From contig NMRA01000141.1 in the NCBI GenBank assembly GCA_002633005.1, positions 738,326-802,325 on the forward strand: DNA of 64,000 nt, read 5' to 3'. Both the position numbers and the translations under genes were made by a program. The DNA comes from Phoronis australis (Eukaryota; Phoronida; Phoronidae). Position 1 is the stretch's first letter. Each line of letters starts with the position of its first letter. Below, piece by piece: positions 12,901 to 24,900 of the stretch. The notes below the pieces were generated by a model. The model searched no databases, was not told where the DNA came from, and worked only from the letters and a program-made list of their open reading frames with translations.

Positions 12901-15900
12901 ACGTAAGTTAAAAATTATATCATGAAATGCACTAAGCATTTTAAGCACCGCCACCGTGTGGTTAAATTTTGTGACAAAAAGCCGGAACGTCCTCAAATAT
13001 TTTGATTGTTTCTTCATATGGCCTTAGCAGCATTGTCAAATTTTATGTGAACGTAATGGTTGAACGTTGAACAAGCACGTAAAATGTGCGCTAGTTACAT
13101 TTTTATTGACATTTTTTTCTGTTCCTACAGGCGTTTTAACGTATTTTTGTTTACACGTGCGACTGTTATGTTACAGTATTGAATAGTTAGTAAACATCCT
13201 ACATAGCTATCGCTCTTTGCAGTTGACGGCGGCTGGTCGGTATGGACCAATTGGACTACATGTACTGCCGCGTGCGGGGGAGGAAATCAGTACAGGGTGA
13301 GATCCTGTAATAATCCTGCCCCGATGTATGGAGGAGAAACCTGCACTGGAAATGGTACAAGAGAAAGAGTATGCAACACAATGAATTGTCCAGGTTTGTA
13401 ATCATGGCATAACGGTTTGTAATTAAGGCCACCGGTAAAATATTTCAAATTTATACAATAGTTGGTAAAATAGCTCGATATTAAAGATAAGGTTGCTATG
13501 ACAAATATTTGATTGTGGCAACAACGCAAGGGCGTACCAATGGACATCGGCCATGATAGGTTCTCAACTTACTTGGCAAGGGATAGGAGGTGATGGAGCC
13601 GGGTACGAGGTAATATAGCCAGTGCACCTAAATTGAAAAATACATCATGTAATGCAGTAAACGGTTTAACCACCGCCTCCATATGGTAAATTTTGAGACA
13701 ACAAAGCCTGAACGGGTCCTCAGATATCTCGGTTGTTTCTTCACATGCCCTCAACAGCAGTCTCACAATTTATGTGAATCTCTCTGTAAACCTTGAACAA
13801 GCACGTAAAATATGCGCCACTTACATAAATAATTGGCACTTTTTCTGTGCCTAGAGGTGTTTTATTACGAATTTGTGTTTACATGTTTGGCCGCTTCGCT
13901 ACAGCACTGAATAGTTATTAAATATCCTACATGGCTATCGCTGTTTGTAGTTGACGGCGGCTGGTCGGTTTGGGCCAATTGGACTACGTGCACCGCCACG
14001 TGCGGGGGAGGAAATCAGTCCAGGGTGAGATCCTGTAATAATCCTTTCCCGATGTATGGAGGATCAAACTGCACTGGAAATGGTACAAGAGTAAAAGTGT
14101 GTAACACAATGAATTGTCCAGGTTTGTAACGACAGTATAACGGTTTATTTTTTCGGTTACCAGTAAAATGTTTTCAATTTACGCGGTAGTTGGTAAAATT
14201 TGTTGGATATCAAAGATAAGCTTTCCATGAGAAATACTTTGCTCGTGAATACAAGGCGTGGCCGTACCCTGTGACCGTCGGACATAACAGGTTCGCAACT
14301 TACTTAGTTAGGGAGACAAGATGATGGAATCGGGTGTACGGACAGTAATGTACCAGTGCACGTAAATTGAAAAATACATCATGCAACGCACTAAGCATTT
14401 TAAGGACCGCCACCTAGTGGTTAAATTTTGTGACAAAAAGCCAGAACGTCCTCAGATATCTTAATTGTTTCTTCACATGGCCTTAGCAGCAGTGTCAGAT
14501 TTTATGTGAACGTAATGGTTGAACGTTGAACAAGCACGTAAAATGTGCGCGAGTTACATTTTTATTGACATTTTTTTCTGTTCCTACAGGCGTTTTAATG
14601 TATTTGTGTTTACACGTTTGACTGTTAACGCAACCATGGGTCTCATCGGTGAACACATGATCGCGCAAGATGCTGCTTGGCTGCCAGTACAAGAACTTGG
14701 TGAGGAACCGAATGTCATCATTGCTTTCAACAGCGAAGCTCGGGAATGGCCTCCTGGAGTGGCCCAAGCATTGTGCCGTCAGCAATGGCGTGATCTTGGC
14801 GGTATTAATGCCATCATTGTAGCAACTGATGGATCCTTCGATGGGGTTATCAAATACGCTGTGCTAACAACGTCATTGCGGAAGGTAGTGGCTGCCACCA
14901 TGTATACACAAGCAGTACGCGGATGGAGTTTGAGGATATACAACGTGCCCTAACAAAGCTGTCACTCCTAGACCTGGAGAATCACACCATTATCTTTGCC
15001 ACCGATTCCATGGCAGTGTTGATGAAAGTTGAATCTGGTAACCTCCCAGCCAACTGGGGAGTATTCCGATCACGCCACCCTCATCATGTAGTGATCTGGT
15101 CTTTCGTACCTGGCCACGCCGGTGTCTTGATTAATGAGCGTGCAGATTACCTCGCTGGCTCATGCACCACCAACCAACCCCTCTTCTTATATTCGGCTGA
15201 CGTTAAGCTGCTGGCCTTCAAACGCAACCTCGAACAGACTGCATCCCAACTGGCTGAGTTCAATGATGGCAGCCGACTGCTCGCAGCCGGTATAATTTAT
15301 GGCCATGCTGCGAAGAGTCACAAGAAAAGCCGTGCCCGAGTGCTTTCAAATCAAATGCTTACAGGCAACGTCAGCCCTGGAGTTCTGCGCCTTCTGCTGT
15401 CACGGGGATCGTCTGGGGAGGGGAATAATGCACCAGCATATCCCCAATGATCCTGTCCGTGACAGGTATTACAGGTATTACACGTTTGACTGTTATGTTA
15501 CAGCATTGAATAGTTAGTAAACATCCTACATAGCTATCGCTCTTTGCAGTTGACGGCGGCTGGTCTGTATGGACCAATTGGACTACATGTACTGCCACGT
15601 GCGGGGGCGGAAATCAGTCCAGGGTGAGATTCTGTAATAATCCTGCCCCGATGTATGGAGGAAAAAACTGCATTGGAAATGATACAAGGGAAAGAGTATG
15701 CAACACAATGAATTGTCCAGGTTTGTAATCATGGCATAACGGTTTGTAATTAAGGCCACCGGTAAAATATTTCAAATTTATACAATAGTTGGTAAAATAG
15801 CTCGATATTAAAGATAAGGTTGCTATGACACATATTTGATTGTGGCAACTACGCAAGGGCGTACCAATGGACATCGGCCATGATAGGTTCTCAACTTACT

Positions 15901-18900
15901 TGGCAAGGGATAGGAGGTGATGGAGCCGGGTACGAGGTAATATAGCCAGTGCACCTAAATTGAAAAATACATCATCTAATGCAGTAAACGGTTTAACCAC
16001 CGCCTCCATATGGTAAATTTTGAGACAAAAAGCCTGAACGGGTCCTCAGATATCTCGGTTGTTTCTTCATATGCCCTCAACAGCAGTCTCACAATTTATG
16101 TGAATCTCTCTGTAAACTTTGAACAAACACGTAAAATGTGCGCCAATTACATAAATAATTGGCACTTTTTCTGTTCCTAGAGATGTTTTTTACGAATTTG
16201 TGTTTACATGCTTGGCCGCTACGCTACAGCACTGAATAGTTATTAAATATCCTACATGGCTATCGCTTTTTGTAGTTGACGGCGGCTGGTCAGTTTGGAC
16301 CAATTGGACTACATGTACTGCCACGTGCGGGGGAGGAAATCAGTCCAGGGTGAGATCCTGTAACAATCCTTTCCCGTTATATGGAGGAAAATACTGTACT
16401 GGAAATGATACTACAGAAAGAGTGTGTAACACAATGAATTGTCCAGGTTTGTAGTCACGGTATAACGGATTGTAATTAAGGCAACTGGTAAAATGTTTCC
16501 AATTTACACTATAGTTGGTAAAAATTGTAGGATATTAAGGATTAGCTTGCCATTAAAAAAGTTTTTTGTGGACAAAATGCACAGGGGTACCCAGTAGCCG
16601 TCAGTCATAACAGGTTCGCACCTCACTTGGCTAGGGAGACGATGAGATGGAGGCGGGTGCATGCGGCAATATACCCAGTGAACCTAAATCGAAAAACGCA
16701 TCATGCATTCTACTTAACATTTTAACTACCGCCTCCTAGTGATTAAATTTTGATACAAAGACCGGAGTGTTCTCAGCTATCTTGGTTGTTTCTTCATACG
16801 CCTTCAGCGCCAGTGTCAGTTTCGATGTGAATCTGTCTGTGAATGTTGAGCAGGCACGTACCGGTAAAATGTGCGTCAGTTACATTTTTAATTGACAATT
16901 TTTCTGTTCCTAGAGGCGTTTTAACGCATTCGTGTTTACAAGTTTTGGTTGCTACGCTACAGCACTGTATAGTTAGCAAATATCCTACATAGCTATCGCT
17001 CATTGCAGTTGACGGCGGCTGGTCGGTTTGGACCAAGTGGACTACGTGCACCGCCACTTGCGGTGGTGGAAATCAGTCCAGGGTGAGATCCTGTAATAAT
17101 CCTTTCCCGACGTATGGAGGAGGAAACTGCACTGGAAATGGTACAAGAGTAAAAGTGTGTAACACAATGAATTGTCCAGGTTTGTAATCACAGTATAACG
17201 GTTTGTAATTAAGGCAACAGGTAAAATGTTTCCAATTTATGTAACAGTTGGTAAAAATGCTGGATATTAAAGATAAGCTCGTCCTCACTTTGTTCGTGGC
17301 AACAACACAAGTGCGTATCCGGGGCCATCGCTTATGACAGGTTCTCACCTCGCGGGGCTATGGAGACCAGGAGATGGAGACGGGTGTACTCGGTAATGTA
17401 CCCAGTGCACCAAAATTGAAAATACATCATGCAGTATTCTAAAGAGTTTAACCACCGTAACCGAGTGGTTAAATATTGATACAAAAAGCAGGAACGTCCT
17501 CAGATATCTTAGTTGTTTCTTCACATGCTGTCAGCAGCAATGTCTGATTAGTGTGAATTTCTCTGTAAACGTTGAACAAGCACATAAAATGTGCGCTGGT
17601 TAAATTGACATCTATTTCTGTTTCTAGAGGCGTTTTAACATACTTGTGTTTTGATCTTTTATCCGCTAAACTATACCACTGAACAATTAGTAAATATCCG
17701 GCATGGATCTCGCTCTTTGCAGTTGACGGCAGCTGGTCGGTATGGACCAATTGGACTACTTGCACCGCCACGTGCGGGGGAGGAAATCAGTCCAGGGTGA
17801 GATCCTGTAATAATCCTTTCCCGATGTATGGAGGATCAAACTGTACTGGAAATGGTACAAGAGTAAAAGTGTGTAACACAATGAATTGTCCAGGTTTGTA
17901 AACACGGTATAAATGTTTGTAATTAAGACAACCGGTAAAATGTTTCCTGTTTAGAAAATGGTGAAATGATAAAATTTCTAGATATTAAAGATACTAAGCT
18001 CGCCATAACAAGTACGGGAAAAACTACTGAAGAAATGGTGTGCAGTGCAATAACCGTCCAGGCCTGGACTCACATTTTCATACGGCAAAACAGATTGAAA
18101 ATATTGCCATCGCATGACCATTTTCCTCTGAATTATCATTATGTTCAGAGAAGTAAGAATTTATGGACCAATGTGAGGACATTTTTTTGAAAATCTGTTT
18201 TTACACTGCTTCCTACATGTACAACACAATAAAAAGAGATTTTTAAACACAGAGAGAAATACAAAACAAAACAAACCACGAAAAGATTTAATTGCACCAT
18301 TCAATGTGGTTCCCTGCCACTGAAACAGAATTCAACCTGATCACAAAGTATGTTTTACGGTTTGCTCTTAAAAAATGAATTGACGTTAACGCCAAAACAT
18401 TTTCTTTTTGTTTTAAAGTTCAAAAAGGATTTTTCTCACACAGGGCAAAGCACGTCTCCTTATTTGTTATGGCAAAACAGACGTAGCACATTTCCCTTAT
18501 ATGGAAAATGTGGATTTAGACCTTTAATGTAACCAATGCAACGGCGAATTCAAGCAGCAGCCAGTCAGAGGCAATTGATGCAAATCCTAACTCTTAGTTG
18601 TAATGGTATCGTAGTATTTATCAGAAAATGCACTTGGAATCCTTTATGGGAAATAGCTTGCGTCACTGGATTGTCAAAAACTCTGCTGTCGACCTCAGAT
18701 ACGTAGTGCAATCACACATGATAATCTGCCGTTATTATTAATCTTGTCAGTCAGCTGTTTGTCGAATGACTGTGAGCGCATGCGCGCATTTATAGCGAGT
18801 GGAGGGAGATGAGAAACTGTGTTTTGACTACAGAGTTTTGCTTAGCGCGTATTTCAAAAATCATGAATTTTGTGATGGAAACTCCCTCACAGGGAAAAGT

Positions 18901-21900
18901 GAATAACTCTGTAGTACCCATTATGAGATGGTATTTTTGTCAGAAATTGTTTAATGATATGTTTGAAGATCTTTCGCTTTCCATGCCTCTTTAAAATTTT
19001 AGCTGTGCCTGCTTCAAATTGCAGAAAAACGTATCAAAACGTAGTAAAAGGTATTAATCAGACTTATGACAAAAGGTCGTAACTCCTTTTTCAAAACAGA
19101 CCACTGGGAAGGTAATATGTATGTCGATTTACGGACACGGGAGTAAATTCCAATTTCAATGAAGATTTTGAATAGTTATCTTAAAATAATAGCGGGTGAC
19201 CAGCGAGAGCGCCGCATAAGGGCTATGATGAAATAACAGGTCAGGTGACCACATAGGTGTAGATGAAAAATCTTGTTGTCCCTATGAAAAATGGCGGAGA
19301 CCTTTGGAAGCCGCCATTAAAATTGCACACCTAACAAAATCATTACATATAGTTTCAAAGCTCCTCAAGCAGGGAGGTAGGCTGGCCAAGCAGGGACGGT
19401 AAAAGTAAGTCGACCTTTTGTCGCAGTTTGTCACAAAATTCCAACATGATTTCTACGGCTGTAACCATTAGTAACCTTCCAGAGCGGAATGAAAATTTAA
19501 CGGTCAGATAGTTGTAAAATACTCGCTTCGATTTTTTCTGTCGAATTTTTAGTCTCAGCATATGAAGTTTATGGTCGGTATTCACCGAAAACATTCGCAT
19601 GCATTGCATTGATTCGCGTTAAAAACAACCTAATCGGAATTTGTTCGAGTCGTTTTTTTTAACAGTGATCAGCATATTCAACATGACGAGATAGCCAACC
19701 TCCGTTTTCATCGTTCCCACCTGTGTTTGAGTGTACAGTAAAGTAACAAATCGACGTAACAGACAGTCCAGTCTTCTGGCAGTTAACAACACTATGACCA
19801 TTGACACATATTGATTCGAAGTTCGTTGTTGTGATTTTAATATTTTAAGAGAAGATATTCGCTTTGCAACTGGACTCTGCGTTCAGCACATCTCCTATAG
19901 TAACAGTCCAGATATCCAGGGCAGACAGGAACTGAAGTTGAAAACAAAACGGCCATGGCAGAGTGGATATGATCCCAAGGGCAGATCCAGAATTTTGAGT
20001 TAACGGGGGGGAGGCAAGGCAGATCGGTGTTTCGTTTATTCTTAGACACGTGTAATTTGCGTATAGGCTCTCTACAAGACCAACCGCGAGGGGGCCTACT
20101 CTTGGCAAGAGTTGGACAGTGTTGTATTGTTTAAAACATTGAATACTGACAAACACCCTCTTGCTGACTTGTCGTTATTGCACTATAGTAGTCACTGGCC
20201 ACTGCGGTGAAAGGGACAATTTTCGACAAAACAAATGGAAAAGCATGGGTTCGTCTCAACTACAAGTTGTACAAGGCAAAAACCTTGTGCCGCTGTGCTA
20301 CCTTGTTTATTACTAACAGTATATTTATAGTACTAAACTTGTATCATTCACTGTGAAAATTGGCTGAGTTGTTGACACAAATTTTTGGCTCTCTCCCGCA
20401 ACCAAGAGTCCGCCTTCCATCATATTACGCGGTATATGGAATTTAACATTTTTATCAAAACACTGGATTCTAAGAAATATTTAAAGCTTCATTTTCTATT
20501 AAAGTTTTTGGAAAATCTAACTTAAGTTACTGTGGGAAAAATTGAAGTTTCACGAAAAATCTAGTAAGCTGTAAAAACGTTTTGAAGAAATTTAAAAAGT
20601 AATATTTTACCAAAAACATGCCTTTTCAGGACAATCTTTAGTTTCTAAAAAGATATTTTATTTCTGAAACTTTAGGTGTAGAAAATATTTAGCTGAAGTT
20701 TCTCACAATAACTTGAGTTTGTTTAAAAACTCAAGTCAGTCAGATATTCAAAAGAATTTCTCATAAATCAAGTTTCTTGTCAAACTGAAGTTTTTATATA
20801 TTCAAAATGCAAGCTTTGTGCCAAACTTAAGGTTTTTGCATGATCAAAAATTAGATTTTAAAAACTTAAGTTGTAATATATTAAGACTGGTGTTTTTCCC
20901 ATTTTTTCAAATAAACAAAACTCATTTGTTTAACATAACTTACTAATTTTGCATAGTTTATTGAATCCACATTAATAGATTTCTAAAACCACAGTTATAA
21001 AACGGTAAATTGCACAATTTCATTTCCCTGAAAATGTTCTTAATATTTCTTAAATTTTCACGTAAATATATACTAAAACAAAATATAATTCAATGAATTG
21101 ATTCAAGCAATTATCCGCCACTCATTACTCATTATCGTTGCCATTTTATTCTTTGCCAATTTAATAAGAACGAACAACAATCTAAACAAACAACAATACC
21201 ATGAAGTTGAAAATCATGCACAATGCAATTATTCCAAGTGATACTTGACAAAGCCATGTGAAAATTGATTCTCTGTCGCTGCCATTGAAGCATCAGCACG
21301 TGCCGTATCAACCTACCTTGTGCATTTCAATCAAAGGTGATTGGTCTGTTTGGTCTAACTGGACCGCGTGTAGTTTGACCTGTGGCGCGGGGAATCATTA
21401 AGTACGAGGTTACGTGACAACCCTGCGTCCATGTATGGGGATGTCAGCTGTACTGGAAACACAACTGAGGTTGGACAGTGTAACACGTGGTCGTGTCCCG
21501 GTAATTCATGAAATGAATTTCGTTTAATTCTTCTAAACAAACTTAATAATTTATTTTTATTTATTTATCGCTACACGAAGTTTTCAAAAATGTTTGTTCG
21601 GCGTACTAACCTACCTTAAATATTTCAGTCAATGGCGGTTGGACTGTTTGGTCTACCTGGACCCTGTGTAGTCGGACATGTGGCGGAGGGAATCATTCTA
21701 GAACGAGGTCATGTGACAACCCAACGCCCAAGTATGGCGGTGCTAATTGTACTGGAAACACAACCGAGATTGGAAAGTGTAACACGTGGTCGTGTCCCGG
21801 TAATTTAGTAACTGACATTCGTTTAAATAACCTAAGCAAAAGTTATTTTACTAAAAATCGTTTCATTATAACATTATGTCGGAGCACAAAGCTTTTGGAA

Positions 21901-24900
21901 GTGTTTGCTTCTCGTACTAACATACATGTACCTTATGCATTTGAATCAATGGCGGTTGGTCTGTTTAGTCTAACTGGACCGCGTGTTGCCTGACATGTGG
22001 CTGAGGAAATAATTCAAGGACGAGGTCATGTGACAACCCAACGCCCAAGTATGGGAGTGTTCATTGTACTGGAAACACAACCCAGGTTGGACAGTGTAAC
22101 GCGTGGTCGTGTCCCGGTAATTCAGTTATTCGAATTCGTTTAATTCATCTAAACAAAATTGTTTTATTGCGCACAGTCTGTTAATCTTGTTTGTCACAGC
22201 AGAAAGTTTCAAAAAAGTTTGTTCGGCGTATTAACCACCTTAGGTATTTCAGTCAATGGCGGTTGGTCTCTTTGGTCTAACTGGACCGCTTGTAGTCTGA
22301 CATGTGGTGGAGGGAATCATTCAAGGACGAGGTCATGTGACAACCCAACGCCCAAGTATGGGGGTGTTAACTGTACTGGAAACACAGCCGAAGTTGGACA
22401 GTGTAACATATGGTCGTGTCCAGGTAATTCAGTAACTGCGCAACTCGTTTGATTAAACTAAACAAAACACGTATTACTTTCAATAGTTTTTTTTTGTTTG
22501 TTATGTCGCACCACGAAGCCTTAGAAACATTTTTGGCATATTAACTAACCTTATACATGTCATTAGAAAATGGCGGTTGGTCTGTTTGGTCTAACTGGGT
22601 TACCTGTAGTCTGGCGTATGGAGAAGGAAGTAAATGGTCACGTGACAGCCCAACGCCCTAGTATAGGGGTGTTATCTGTACTGGAAACAAGACCTAGGTC
22701 GGCCAGTGTAAGGCGTGGCCGTGTCTGTGTAATTTTGTACGTGACATGCGTTTGATTAAACTAAACAGAAGTTGTTTTAATTTATGCAATTTAGTCATTT
22801 CTCATGTCGGAGCAGAGCTTTTGGAAATGTTTCGTTTGTGGTATCAACGTACTTTATACATTTCAGTCCATGGCAGTTGGTCTGTTTGGTCTAACTGGAC
22901 CGCGTGTAGTTTGACATGTGGCGGAGGGAATCATTCCAGGACGAGGTCATGTGACAACCCAACGCCCAAGTATGGGGGTGCTAACTGTTCTGGAAACGCA
23001 ACCGAGGTTGGACAGTGTAACACTTTGTCGTGCCCGGGTAATTGATTGACCAAGACTCGTTTAATTAAACTAAACAACAATGGCGAGATAGCCGCGCCAT
23101 ATTGAAATTCACTGACCCGCAAGACGGAACAGCTAGGTCTTTGGTAGACTGACGTTCACTCCAACCTGACAGATCCATAACGTGGACGGCAAATTTCCAC
23201 TATTGCATGTGCGGTTCCATGCGTTAAAATTTAAAGAAAAAAGCAAACCTTTTGAAAAATCAATGAATGAACAAGGACATTATGTTCCGTCCACTGCAAA
23301 GCCTAGCCATAACGCTAAATCGTCGTGGGAGACCGTCCGGAGTTGGTATATGGTGCAACTCCGAACGGTCTGGGGTCAACAGAAAACCACAGTTCAACTT
23401 TGAGTCTACACCAATGTGATAAACGAGAGTAGTTCTACTTACTTTACTTTCAACAGTCTTTTCAATATGTTTGAGCACGAGCTTTTCGAAAATGTGTGTT
23501 TAGCGTGTTAACGCAAACCTACCTTATGAATTTCAGTCCACGGAGGTTGGTCTGTTTGGTCTAACTGGACTGTGTGCAGTCGGACATGTGGCGGAGGGAA
23601 TCATTCTAGAACGAGGTCATGTGGCAGCCCAACGCCCAAGTATGGAGGAGCTAATTGTACTGGAAACACAACAGCGGTGGGACAGTGTAACACGTGGTCG
23701 TGTCCGGGTACGATTGTTTATCAAAGATTTCTGAGTGGCAAATAAAAGCTAATATTCTAAAATTGTTTTTTGCTCATTTCTTCTAATTTATTTTGTCTAA
23801 ATCTTTTTGTGGACGATTTCAGCTGATTTTGTGAATATTGTATTCGATGCATCCTGTTTTTAGTGATGCTTTTTTTCTCAGTAACCCTGCAACCTCGTTA
23901 AAGCATAGTACTGTGGTTGCATATTTTAGTCGATGGCGGCTGGTCTTTCTGGTCCAACTGGACCACGTGCAGTGTCACGTGTGGCGAAGGGAACCAATCA
24001 CGATCAAGGAGATGTGATGAACCAACACCCCTGAACGCTGGAAAAAAATGTTCAGGAAATGAGAAAGAGGTCAGAGAGTGCAATGCACTTAAGTGTCCAA
24101 GTGAGTAGATGTATTGTAGTAGTTTATCATTGAATATCAGAAATAATCCTTCAGCATCCTTTTACGACGCCTGTACTCAAAAACATGGGTCGTGGGAACC
24201 ATGAACTCTTCAATTCGAAAACATGGTATTGGCTCACCGACCGCTCAATACAAACCACGCGAAAGTGTCATGCCCGGACTTATGTCTTGCTCGGCTCATT
24301 GCGCGAGTCCGTGTCCTTGTACCGTGTGGTTTATGAGTACGATGAGATCAAGAGTTTTCTAGGCGCGTGTCGTGTTTTGCCAAATTGGCGGTCTTTGAGA
24401 CGTGTTTCTTGATTTATGACCTTAGTTTATGGGGTACGTCAGCGAATATGTAAGTGTGGAAGCCGTGTTGTAAGTCATTTGGATTCAACTCTAGACGGGC
24501 GGTTTCCAAAGCGAGGCGAAATGGAGGCCCTGTTGCATGCAAAGTGACTTAAGACCTAAGAAAAAAAATTGGTCTGGTGCTCCACATCCAACTGCTCAAA
24601 ACAAGTTTCATGAACTTTACTGATCCCAGACATCAATCTGCGGTCTTTCGTCTAGCATCACGACTCGCTGGTCCATTATCTCCCACAACGATAACTGGCT
24701 CATTGCCGTTTTGTAATTCCAGAATTAACGAGTGGAAAAGAAAGCAGTGCAGAACTGACGGCTATAATCACCATTTCTGCCATTTCCGCTATTGTGGTGA
24801 TTCTAATCCTCATCGTAGGGGGCGCCATTATTAGACATAGGAAGAGACTTTCTACGAATTATCAGATGAATGAAGAAGACATCGGACTCTCGAACCTGAC

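Larger units (their letters stand above)
11770..17893 (+). repeat. tandem array of eight about 0.73-kb units (exon plus intron)
   Basis: TSP1 exons 4-11 start at 11770, 12498, 13223, 13951, 15550, 16276, 17009 and 17723. Spacing is 714-733 bp except 13951 to 15550, where an inserted LINE fragment adds about 0.87 kb. Introns share recurring strings (for example GTAAAATGTTTCCAATTTA after each exon and GGCGTTTTAAC before the acceptor). This is tandem duplication of whole exon-intron units. Confidence 0.9.
21331..23707 (+). repeat. tandem array of seven TSP1 units, about 0.3 kb each
   Basis: Units start at 21331, 21629, 21946, 22253, 22567, 22867 and 23537; spacing is 298-317 bp, except the last (670 bp), which holds an insertion at about 23081-23432. 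Four copies are intact and three decayed. Intron parts share TTTAATT...CTAAACAAA and the acceptor region TTATGCATTTCAGTC. Confidence 0.85.

Noticed and set aside
24577-24834. 85-codon plus-strand ORF
   Set aside because: It overlaps the TM exon in a wrong frame; the spliced frame has the hydrophobic helix and a stop in the right place.
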